Part shown: positions 17,694 to 26,810 of the stretch, one piece after another
How positions within the stretch are numbered: position 1 is the first letter of the stretch
Layout of the letters: each line of letters begins with the position of its first letter
Source of the DNA: Jiangella gansuensis DSM 44835
Lineage (GTDB): Bacteria; Actinomycetota; Actinomycetes; Jiangellales; Jiangellaceae
Reading direction: 5' to 3'
DNA length: 64,000 bases
Assembly: GCF_000515395.1 (NCBI RefSeq)
Contig: NZ_KI911782.1
Location: 1,589,090 to 1,653,089, forward strand
Program-made: the position numbers and the translations under genes
The notes under the pieces: model-generated
Told to the model about the DNA's origin: nothing
Databases searched by the model: none
Seen by the model: only the letters and a program-made list of their open reading frames with translations

Positions 17694-20600
17694 CACCGCG
17701 AGAACGGACACGAGAACCGCACGGAGCCGAAAGCACCGGATGCTCGCGTCCGTCGCTGCGGGGGCTCTGGCGCTTGGTTTGGCGGGCGTGTCCGGCACCT
17801 CCATGGATTCGACGGCCGCGGCCGCCGATGTGCCCGAGGTGGTCGCGACCACCACGCACCCGAGTTACACCGAGACCGGCACATGGGCGGAGGCGCGCGA
17901 CCCCGGCTACCAGGGCGGGCGCACCCGGTTCACCCGCGAGGCCGACGCGACCGCGTCGTGGGCGCTCGAACTGCCGGCGTCGGGCGAGTTCGCGATCGAC
18001 GTCTGGTACACCGCGTCGGTCGAGAACGACAAGGTCATGACGTACACCTGGACCGGCCAGGACGAGCCGGTCGTCTACGACCAGTCGGTGGGCGGCGGTT
18101 CGTGGCGCCCGGTCGGAACGGTGACCGGCACCGCCGGCCAGGAGGTGCGGATCACCGTCACCGCGGTCACGGCCGGAGCGATCACCCGCACCGACGCGAT
18201 CCGGCTGGCCCTGCCGCGATGCGTGCTCCAGCCGGAGGCGACCGGCCCGGCCGAGCCCGCGGAACGGGAGTTCGACGGCTACCGGCTCACCGAGACCGCC
18301 GAGCAGGTCGGCATCGAGACCGACGCGTGGTCGATGCGGATCGAGCGGGCCGGGTTCCGGTACGCGCTGTCCCGCGGCGACGAGCAGGTGGCGGCCGCGC
18401 ACCCGGAGTCCGGCCTGCTGGCCGGTCCCGCCGGGTCGGGCCCGTGCGGCGCGGTCACCACGGAGGTGACGGCCGCCGACGACGACGCGGTGACGCTGGC
18501 AGTGGTGTTCGCCGACGGCACGCCCGCCGAGGTCACGGTGCGGCCCGGAACCGACGACCTCGGGTTGGCAGTACGGCCCACGGGTCCCGGCGCGGACGCC
18601 GTCGGGCGCATCGTCGCGCGCACCGCAGGCGGCATGAACCCGGCCTACGGGCTGGGAGACGACGGCGGCGCGCGCTCGCGCAACCTCAACGTCTACGGCT
18701 CGGACTTCGACCAGATGTACGCACAGAACGGCGGGCCGCTCTACCGCTTCGTCAGCACGTTCACCGTCTTCCCCGACCGCGGCCTGGGCCAGGTGGTCTT
18801 CTCCCGCGACCGGATGAGCGCCCAGGTGGACGCGGACGCGACGGCGCTGGGTGTGCACGCCGGGTCGATGCCTGACCTGCATTACTTCTTCGGCGACATG
18901 CCGACGGTGTACGCGGCCTACCGGGACGCGCGGGCCGACGCCGGCTACGTCGACTCCGAGCCGGACTACGACTTCTTCGGCGTCGGCTACGAGTCGTACG
19001 GCGCGCTGTCCTACAACACCAACCAGCGGACCATCACCGAGTCGGTGACCCGGTACCTCGCCGAGGGCTACCCGCTGCGGTGGGCCGTCACCGGTTCCGG
19101 GTTCTGGCCCTACGGCGACGACGGCAATCAGGGGACGACTTCCAGCTTCGGCATGTGGGGTGAGAAGTACCCGGACCCGGACGCGTACAAGGAGTTCTTC
19201 GCCGGCCACGACATCGATCTGATCCTCGGGTTGCGGCAGAGCTTCAAGGCCCTGCCGGAGGACGGCGGGACGTACGACCCCGCGCTGGACGGGCCGTGGA
19301 CGGTGGAGGGCCTGGAGAAGGGCTACTTCATCACCGACGAGTCCGGGGCGGCGAAGGTCTTCACCACCCCGAACTTCCCGTACTCCAACATCTACCTCGT
19401 CGACCCGGACAACCCGGAGGCCGTCGACTGGTTCGCCGACAACATGGCCGTGTGGGGCGCCGACGGTTACAAGGAAGACCACATGTTCGACGGCGGCGAC
19501 AACGCGTTCTACGACAGCGCTCTGGTCAACGCGGTCAACGAGGAGTTCGCCGAGCGCGGTGACCTCGTCATGGTGCGCAACTCGGCGTTCTCGGTCGGCG
19601 GGTCGATCCTGCGCATCAACGACACCGACTACAACCACGCCGCCTCCGACCGCGACCGCACCGTGGTGAACAGCCTGGCGTACCCGGCCAGCGGGCAACC
19701 GAACTTCTACCCGGACATCGTCGGTGGCCGGCCCATGCCGGATCTGGAGACCAACCGGTCCAAGCAGGTGTTCCTCGCCAGGAACGCGATGTTCGCGGCG
19801 ATGTCGCCGTCCATGTCGTTCGGCAACGAGCCGTGGCGCATCTCCGACCCGCAGCTGCGCGACGCGACGCTGAAGGCCGCGCAGTGGCACGACACCTACC
19901 TGCCGTACATCTACAGCGCGGCGGCGCAGAGCTGGCGGACCGGCTACCCGGGGACGGCGACGCCGCTGCCGATCGCGTACCCGGACGACCCCGCCACCTA
20001 TGACCTGGTGTCGTACCAGGCCAAGCGGTACCAGTGGATGCTGGGCCCGTCGTTGCTGGTGTACCCGCTGTTCGGGTCCGACGTGACGACGGCGCAGTCG
20101 CGGGACGTCTATCTTCCGGCCGGGGAGTGGATGGACCTGGAGACCGGGGAGCGGTTCACCGGCCCGGTCACTCTCGACAACCACCCGCAGCCGTTCGGGA
20201 AGGTCCCCGCGTTCGTCGGCGGCATCGGCATCCTGACCAGCCAGCGCGGTGACGACGTCGTCGCCGAGGTCTACCCGGTGGCCTCGCCCGGCGCGAGCTA
20301 CACGTTCACCGCCGCCGACGCAGACACGACGTCCACCATCACGGCGGACAACACCGGCTGGGACGCCGTGCGGGTACTCGACACCACCACCGGCGCCGAG
20401 GTGCCGTTCGAGATCGACGACACGACCGGTGCCGTCACCTTCCCGATCGTGCCCGGCCACGACTACCGGGTGGCCGACGACGCCTGCCCGGCCGGGCACA
20501 CGCCGGGCGAGAACATCGCCTTCGGCTCCGAGGACTCCGGCGTCCCGGACCGCGACCGCGGCGACGGGTGCACGTTCCTCGACGTGGTGGCCACGGCCGA

Positions 20601-20739
20601 GCCGTTCGCCGACCACGGCGCGTTCGTCCGGATGGTCCGCGAGACGACGGTGACCTGGCGGGCCGCCGGGTTGCTGAGCCGAACCGAGAGCCAAGCGGTG
20701 GTGGCTGCCGCCGCCCGATCCGATGAGGGACGTGGATGA
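17683..20739 (+). CDS. Secreted GH31-like glycoside hydrolase with N-terminal golvesin-like domain and C-terminal DSGV module
   Basis: A 1018-residue secreted enzyme: signal region (1-48), golvesin-like module (about 53-178), GH31-type N-terminal beta domain and barrel (about 190-860). It ends in a two-cysteine module (935-1018) with core DSGVPDRDRGDGCTFLD. In the barrel, GYKEDHM (Asp near 598) sits where GH31 enzymes keep the nucleophile, and ILRINDTDY (about 644) where the acid/base Asp is expected. Sugar specificity is unknown. The start overlaps the upstream stop by 11 nt, and the end overlaps the next start (ATGA-type), so translation is coupled. Confidence 0.82.
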   Translation: MLNDTARTDTRTARSRKHRMLASVAAGALALGLAGVSGTSMDSTAAAADVPEVVATTTHPSYTETGTWAEARDPGYQGGRTRFTREADATASWALELPASGEFAIDVWYTASVENDKVMTYTWTGQDEPVVYDQSVGGGSWRPVGTVTGTAGQEVRITVTAVTAGAITRTDAIRLALPRCVLQPEATGPAEPAEREFDGYRLTETAEQVGIETDAWSMRIERAGFRYALSRGDEQVAAAHPESGLLAGPAGSGPCGAVTTEVTAADDDAVTLAVVFADGTPAEVTVRPGTDDLGLAVRPTGPGADAVGRIVARTAGGMNPAYGLGDDGGARSRNLNVYGSDFDQMYAQNGGPLYRFVSTFTVFPDRGLGQVVFSRDRMSAQVDADATALGVHAGSMPDLHYFFGDMPTVYAAYRDARADAGYVDSEPDYDFFGVGYESYGALSYNTNQRTITESVTRYLAEGYPLRWAVTGSGFWPYGDDGNQGTTSSFGMWGEKYPDPDAYKEFFAGHDIDLILGLRQSFKALPEDGGTYDPALDGPWTVEGLEKGYFITDESGAAKVFTTPNFPYSNIYLVDPDNPEAVDWFADNMAVWGADGYKEDHMFDGGDNAFYDSALVNAVNEEFAERGDLVMVRNSAFSVGGSILRINDTDYNHAASDRDRTVVNSLAYPASGQPNFYPDIVGGRPMPDLETNRSKQVFLARNAMFAAMSPSMSFGNEPWRISDPQLRDATLKAAQWHDTYLPYIYSAAAQSWRTGYPGTATPLPIAYPDDPATYDLVSYQAKRYQWMLGPSLLVYPLFGSDVTTAQSRDVYLPAGEWMDLETGERFTGPVTLDNHPQPFGKVPAFVGGIGILTSQRGDDVVAEVYPVASPGASYTFTAADADTTSTITADNTGWDAVRVLDTTTGAEVPFEIDDTTGAVTFPIVPGHDYRVADDACPAGHTPGENIAFGSEDSGVPDRDRGDGCTFLDVVATAEPFADHGAFVRMVRETTVTWRAAGLLSRTESQAVVAAAARSDEGRG

Positions 20740-23700
20740 CGATGACGCGAACACGACCACTGACGGGACTGGCCGGTCTCGTCGCCGGAACGATGGTGGC
20801 CACCGGTGCGGCTCTCCCCGCCGGCGTGACGCCCTCGGCGGCAGCTGCCGCGGCCGGCCGGCCCGGGGTCAGCGAGACCGCCGACACCGTCATCGTCCGC
20901 GGCGACACCTACACGATGACGATCGTCAAGGACGGGTTCCGGTACGGCTTCGCCGACGCCACCGGCCGGCCGACCCTGCCGCCGCACTCGGAGTCCGGGC
21001 TGCGCGTGCAACCGGACGGAGCCGGCGCGTTCGCCGACGCCGTCGACACCGACCTGGTCAGCAACCCGAACGCCGCCACCGCCGTCCTCGACGTGGAGCT
21101 GGCAGACGGTTCGGCGGTACGGGTGCACGTGCACCCGTCGCCGACCACGGTGCGGATCACCGTGGACGAGCTCGCCGCCGCGCCGGCCACCGTCGACCTG
21201 CGCACAGCACCGGCCGGTCCCGCCTACGGGCTGGGCGACTACGGCGCGCACGCGGACGGGCAGCCCGACGAAGGCACTCCGTGCAGTGGCAACGTGGAGG
21301 CCCGGCCCACCCTCGAGCTGACCGGCATCGTGCTGGACAACGTCACCAACCAGGGCTCGTGCAAGCGGTTCATCAGCACGTTCATGGTGTTCCCGCAGCA
21401 GGGTGTGGCCCAGGTCCTGTTCGACGACGGGCAGAAGCGGGTCGCGCTGACCGAGACCGAGAACCGGCTTGGAGTGGCTGGTATCGCCGACCGGCTGGAC
21501 GCGGTGCACTACTTCCTCGCCGGCGACATCAAGCGCGTCTACGCCGACTACAAGAAGGCCCGCGAGGCGCACGGCTACGTCGACGTGGAGCCGCGGCCGG
21601 ACCTGTTCGAACTGGGCTGGGAGGCGTACGGCGCGCTGGCGTGGAACACCTACCAGACCTCGGTCGAGGAGACCGTGCAAGGCTTCCTCGACCACGGCTA
21701 CCCGCTGGGGTGGGGCGTCGTCGGCTCCGGGTTCTGGCCCGGTCCGCGAGGCCGCCCGGCCGAGGGCACCACGAACAGCTTCGGCATGTGGGACGACACC
21801 GAGGAGCCGGGCCGCGAGGACTCCCAGCCGGGGCTGCCGAATCCGCGTTATCCCGACCCGGACCGGCTGAAGTCGCTGTTCGCCGACAACGAGCTGGACC
21901 TGCTGCTGGGCGCGCGCAACAACTTCAAGGCGCTGCCCGCCGACGGCGGCAACCACAACCCGGTCCACGACGGGCCGTTCATGGAGGAGGCCGTGGCGGC
22001 GGGTCACTTCCTCGAGGACGCCGACGGAACCCCCGCCGTCGTCACTCGGGCGCAGTTCCCGAGCGGCGCGAGCTACGTGCTGGACGGCTCCGACCCCGCG
22101 GCCGTGGAGTGGTACGTCGACAAGATGCGCGCCTGGGGCGTCGACGGATGGAAGGAGGACACCATGCTCTACGCGCCGGACCTCCACCGCGACGGCAACT
22201 GGAACCCGGTGCAGACGGCGCTGGCCGGCGCCGGCGACCTGCTCATGGTCCGCAATGCCGCCTACTCCGTACCCGGCGACATCATCCGGATCAACGACAC
22301 CATCTACGGCACCGGGGGCGTGTACCACGAGGACCCCGACCGGATGCCGGTGAACCTGCTGAACATGGCGGCCAGCGGCGCCGGCAACCTCTACCCGGAC
22401 TACGTGGGAGGCACGCCCGGGCCGTCGCTGACCGACCCGGCGTACATGGACTACTTCATGCGCAACGCGCAGTTCAACGCCATGACGCCGGTGCTGTCGT
22501 TCGGCAAGGGCCCGTGGGACCTGGGCCGGGCCGACTACGCCGAGCAGGTGAAGGAGCTGGCGCTGTGGCACGACGGGTTGCACCCGTACGTGTACGACGC
22601 CGTGCTCGACGGCCACGCGACCGGCTATCCGGCCGCGATGACCCCGCTGCCGATCGCCTACCCCGACGACGAGAACACCTACGGCCTGGTCAACGACGAG
22701 ACGCGGCAGTACGAGTGGATGTTCGGCGAGTCGCTGCTGGCCACGCCGGTGTTCGGAGCCGACTTCGAGACCGCGCGGACCCGCGACGTCTACCTGCCGG
22801 CGGGGAAGTGGATCGACTACGAGACCGGCGCGGTGTTCACCGGTCCGCGCACCCTGGACGACTACGCCATCGGCACCGACCGGGTGCCGGCGTTCGTCGG
22901 CGGTAAGGGCGTGCTGGTGACGCGCGACCGCGACGACTCCGGCGATGTCGCCGGCATGACGGCTGAGGTGTACCCGATCGCCACCGGCTCCCGGTACGAG
23001 TGGACCGACGGTTCCGCCCGGAGCAGGGTGCTCAACGCCAACACCGGCTGGGACGCCGCCACGCTGCGGATCACCGACCGGACCGCCGGCCAGGCGGTGC
23101 CGTTCGAGGTCGACGAGGTCACCGGGGCGTTCCGGTTCGCGTTCGAGCCCGGCCACGACTACGTCCTCAGCGGCGGTGGGCGGGCCGCCCACTCCCTGCC
23201 GGTCGAGACCGCGGTACCGGCGGCTGCACCCGCCGGCGTGGCGTACGAGGTCGGCGCCGACGGCCAGGTCACCCTGAGCTGGCTGCCGGTTGACGGCCGC
23301 CCGGTCGTACACCGTCGAGGTCACTGGCGGCGGGCGGTGCGTCTCGGGCGTCGCCGGCAGCACCACGGCGACGTCCATCGGGCTCGGCACGCTGGATCAG
23401 GCGCCCGGCACGTACACCGTCGCCGCCGTCAACGCCGTCGGTTCCGGTCCACGCTCCGCACCGGTCACGGTGGAAGCGGCCGACAGCACGGGCGTCGTCA
23501 CCGTCACGAACGAGGGCTCGCCGCCCACGTGCGATCCCGAGGTCCTCGCCTACGCCGAGACCGGCCGATGGGCGGCCAGCAGCCTAGCGGGCTTCGACGG
23601 GTCGAAGACCCGCTACAGCTCCACCGTCGGCTCCACGGCGACCTGGTCCGCCCGGCTGCCGGCCGGCCGGTACGACGTCGCGGTCTGGTACCCGCCGCAC

Positions 23701-23943
23701 ACCAACAGCACGACGCAGGCCGCCTACACCATCACGCACACAGGCGGCACCACGGACGCAGTTCTCGACCAGACCTCCGGTGGCGGGAGCTGGGTGTCGC
23801 TCGGTGAGCACGAGTTCACCGCCGACCAGCTGGCTGCGGTCACGCTGACCGTTGGCACCGCCGGAGGATACGCCCGCGCCGACGCGGTCCGGTTCACCCC
23901 GGCCGCCGCGGCACGCACCGAGCGCTCCCAGGAGGCATCGTGA
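20736..23943 (+). CDS. Secreted GH31-like glycoside hydrolase, frameshifted near the C-terminus
   Basis: Starts ATG 20736 overlapping the previous stop. Signal peptide to about residue 36, then a GH31-like enzyme with GWKEDTM (Asp near 474) and RINDTIYG (about 518), paralogous to its upstream neighbour. The frame is sensible to LSWLPVDG, then becomes Arg/His-rich and would stop at 23807. From 23299 the +1 frame continues naturally (ARSYTVEVTGGG, fibronectin-like, then a golvesin-like domain) and stops at 23943, overlapping the next gene's GTG. One extra C in GGCCGCCC at 23295-23302 explains it. Either a sequencing error or a real lesion that removes the binding domain. Confidence 0.78.
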
Positions 23944-26753
23944 CTCACCGGTTCCGAGCTGGCCGGCGTGCCCTCTCGCTGATGCCGGCCCTCCTCCTCG
24001 TCCCCATGGTTCCGGCGCTGGCGGCCACCCCGTCGGCAGCGGCGGAGACGATCTTCGCCGACGACTTCTCCGGCGGCCTCGGCGGCTGGCAGGCCGTCAC
24101 CGGGGAGGCGTCGGAGTGGACCGTCACGGACGGCGTGATCGGTATCGACACCCGCCAGCAGTCCTCCGGCCGATACATCGCGCCGTCCGCCACGATCGAC
24201 CTGCCGGACCAGTACGAGGTGCGTACCTGGGTCCGGTTCGAGGCGTCCTCGACCAGCCCGACGGTCAACCTGCTCACCGACTGGCGGGCACCGCTGGTCG
24301 CCAACCAGCGCAACCTGGCCGGGCAGCTCACCGGCGCGGGCACCCTCCAGGTAGCGCGACCGCTGGGCGGCGGCACGGTCTGCTCCGGCCCGGTGCCGAC
24401 CCGGCTGAACGAGTGGCACGAGCTGACCATCCGGCGGGCGAACGGCGTCTCCGTCGTGGAGGTGGATGGCGAGCGGGTCGCCGCGGTGGCGTCACCGCAG
24501 GCCGGCGGCACCGTCGGGCTGGGGGTCTATCACGCGAAGGCGTCCTTCGACGCCGTCGAGGTCGTGAGCCTGGACAAGGCGCCGCCCGGCCATCCGGCCA
24601 CTGCGACCGGCTGCGACTGGCGGCCACCGGGCTCTCCGGACGAGGACCAGCCGATCATGGTCAACCAGAGCGGCTACAACGTCGACCAGGCCAAGCGCTT
24701 CACCGCGCCGCTCGCCGAGGACGGCGCCACCTTCACCGTCGCCGACGCGGCTGGCACCGTCCGCCACGAGGGCGCCATCAGCGGCGGCGTCGGCGACTTC
24801 ACCGATTTCCGGCCGGCCGACACCGGGCCGTTCACCATCACCGTCACCGGTGAGAACGGCACCGCCACGTCAGTGCCCTTCGGCGTCGGCGCGTTCTGGA
24901 TCGACCGGGTCTCGTACCGCAACGCCATCGGCTTCATGACCGATGTGCGCTGCTACTGGGGCGACTTCGCCGCGTTCGTGCACGGCGGTACAGACTCGCG
25001 CAACTGCGCCCTCGGGGTGGCGTGGCGCGACTCGCATCAGATGTCGTATGAGTTGCCGACGCTGATCGACCTGTACCTGGCCAACCCGTCGGCGTTCGAG
25101 CGGATCACCGACACCGATGCGGTGTACGACGGGCTACCGGTCGAGCTGCCGGCCGACACGCCGGAGATCGTCCGGCTCATCCACTGGGCAGTCGAGGTCT
25201 ACCTGGACGCCGAAGTCAACCACACGCTGCTGAAGGAGCAGCTGGCGGCGTTCCTGGCGGCGTACCCGTACCTGGAGGAGTACATCCCGCGCGACGTGTA
25301 CGACCGGGCCCGCGACCACCTCTTCCCGATCTGGGGGGAGACGGACAAGAACCGGTACGCGTGGCACGACTACACCGAGCACACCGCCGACCTGTTCCAG
25401 ACCTACACGCAGCTCGGCACCGGCAAGGGCGAGTTCCCGGTCGGCCACTCGATCCTGCCCAACCTGCACATGTACCAGGTGGCACTGCGAGAAGGGCGCG
25501 ACGACGCCGACGCCTTCCTCACCGCCGCGCACGACCAGGCCGCCTGGATCCTCGAGAACGTCGACCCCGCCGACCCAGCGGTGACCAAGGGCCAGCGGCA
25601 GGGCGAGTACCACCTGATCACCGGGCTGGCTCGGTTCCTCGAGGCGTACCCGGACCACGCACCGGCCGGCACCGCGGAGTTCGTCGCCGCCTGGGCGCAG
25701 GTGGTCGTGGACCGCTCGGCGAACCTGTGGGACTTCCGCCGCTACTCCGACGAACGCTGGACCATCCCGTCGTTCACCGGCGGCGGCAGTGGCGAGGACC
25801 CGAACGAGACCGGCAACGTGGCCGGCTTCCCAGCCGCGGCTCTGGCCGCCGCCCAGGTGCTCGGCGACGACCCGCTGGCCGGCCGGTTGCGGGAGATCGC
25901 CACGGCGCACGTCGACAACATCTTCGGCCGCAATCCCACGGGCCGGCACGCGTCGCACCGCGGGCCGACCGAGGCATGGGGGTTCGAGGGCGTCGAGCTC
26001 GGCTGGTTCTCCGAATACCAGGGCGGCGCCGGCCTGCTGCAGGGCTCCCGCGGTGTCCTCGACGGCAGCCCGAAGAACGCGCACTATCCGTACGACCCGG
26101 AGGTCGGCAACATCGGCCACTCCGAGGGCTGGGTCACCTTCAACACCGCGTGGAACGAGGCGCTGGCCTGGCGGGCAGCCGACGCGTCCGAGCTGGCGGT
26201 CGTGGACGGCAACGGCGACGCGGTGGGTGTGCTGCCGCCGTCGGGAACCGCGACCATCGACCTGACGGCTCCGCTCGAGTTGGACCCGGCCGGCCTCGAC
26301 GAGGGCGAGGTTCAGGTGCGGGTGGGCGACGGCGACACGATCGCGGTGCCGGTGACGCAGACGGCGGTGAACGCCACCACCTTCTCGGGCCGCCTCGATC
26401 TGACGGCACTTGGTGCCTCACCTGGTGACGTCGTGACGGTCTCCTACGGTTACGGGCACTTCGCGCAGGAGACGACGGTCACCGTGGTCGCGCCGGACGC
26501 CTGCCCCAACGGGCACCCGGCGGACACCACGGTGACCTTCGGCAACGCCGACTCGGGCGTGCCGAACTACGACCGTGGCGACGGCTGCACGTTCCTCGAC
26601 GCCGTCGAGGCGCTCGGGCCGTTCGCCGACCACGGCGCGCTGGTCCGTGCGGTGCGCGCCACGTCGGCGCAATGGCGCGACGACGGCCTGCTGACGCGGC
26701 AGGAGTTCCAGGACGTCCTGACGGCGGCCGCCCGATCAGGAGCGGCCGGTTGA
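23940..26753 (+). CDS. Secreted GH9-like glycoside hydrolase with LamG-like N-terminus and C-terminal DSGV module
   Basis: A 937-residue secreted protein. Signal peptide (ends near residue 35), a concanavalin/LamG-like domain (36-210), an immunoglobulin-like GH9 N-domain beginning IMVNQSGYN (about 239-320), and an (alpha/alpha)6 GH9-type catalytic region (325-760). The latter has WRDSHQMSYELP and the late motif FGRNPTGRHASHRGP. The C-terminal 84 residues are the two-cysteine module DSGVPNYDRGDGCTFLD, shared with the GH31 protein at 17683. GTG 23940 has CAGGAGG upstream and overlaps the previous stop. Last gene of the operon. Beta-glycanase activity is typical of GH9, but the substrate is unproven. 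Confidence 0.82.
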   Translation: MTHRFRAGRRALSLMPALLLVPMVPALAATPSAAAETIFADDFSGGLGGWQAVTGEASEWTVTDGVIGIDTRQQSSGRYIAPSATIDLPDQYEVRTWVRFEASSTSPTVNLLTDWRAPLVANQRNLAGQLTGAGTLQVARPLGGGTVCSGPVPTRLNEWHELTIRRANGVSVVEVDGERVAAVASPQAGGTVGLGVYHAKASFDAVEVVSLDKAPPGHPATATGCDWRPPGSPDEDQPIMVNQSGYNVDQAKRFTAPLAEDGATFTVADAAGTVRHEGAISGGVGDFTDFRPADTGPFTITVTGENGTATSVPFGVGAFWIDRVSYRNAIGFMTDVRCYWGDFAAFVHGGTDSRNCALGVAWRDSHQMSYELPTLIDLYLANPSAFERITDTDAVYDGLPVELPADTPEIVRLIHWAVEVYLDAEVNHTLLKEQLAAFLAAYPYLEEYIPRDVYDRARDHLFPIWGETDKNRYAWHDYTEHTADLFQTYTQLGTGKGEFPVGHSILPNLHMYQVALREGRDDADAFLTAAHDQAAWILENVDPADPAVTKGQRQGEYHLITGLARFLEAYPDHAPAGTAEFVAAWAQVVVDRSANLWDFRRYSDERWTIPSFTGGGSGEDPNETGNVAGFPAAALAAAQVLGDDPLAGRLREIATAHVDNIFGRNPTGRHASHRGPTEAWGFEGVELGWFSEYQGGAGLLQGSRGVLDGSPKNAHYPYDPEVGNIGHSEGWVTFNTAWNEALAWRAADASELAVVDGNGDAVGVLPPSGTATIDLTAPLELDPAGLDEGEVQVRVGDGDTIAVPVTQTAVNATTFSGRLDLTALGASPGDVVTVSYGYGHFAQETTVTVVAPDACPNGHPADTTVTFGNADSGVPNYDRGDGCTFLDAVEALGPFADHGALVRAVRATSAQWRDDGLLTRQEFQDVLTAAARSGAAG

Positions 26754-26810
26754 GCGGAGCCGGCGAGGGTCGCCCGCTGCGCAGCTCCGGCGCACCGTAC
26801 TCCCTGGGCG

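Noticed and set aside
17473-20760. Long minus-strand open frame (over 1000 codons) opposite the first GH31 gene
   Set aside because: Antisense mirror of a GC-rich gene; Arg/Val/Gly-rich, no domains, and the plus strand has signal peptide, catalytic motifs and coupled starts.
20463-23390. Minus-strand open frame of about 975 codons opposite the second GH31 gene
   Set aside because: Composition typical of an antisense shadow; no motif, no ribosome-binding site, and it crosses the frameshift site without any sign of coding.
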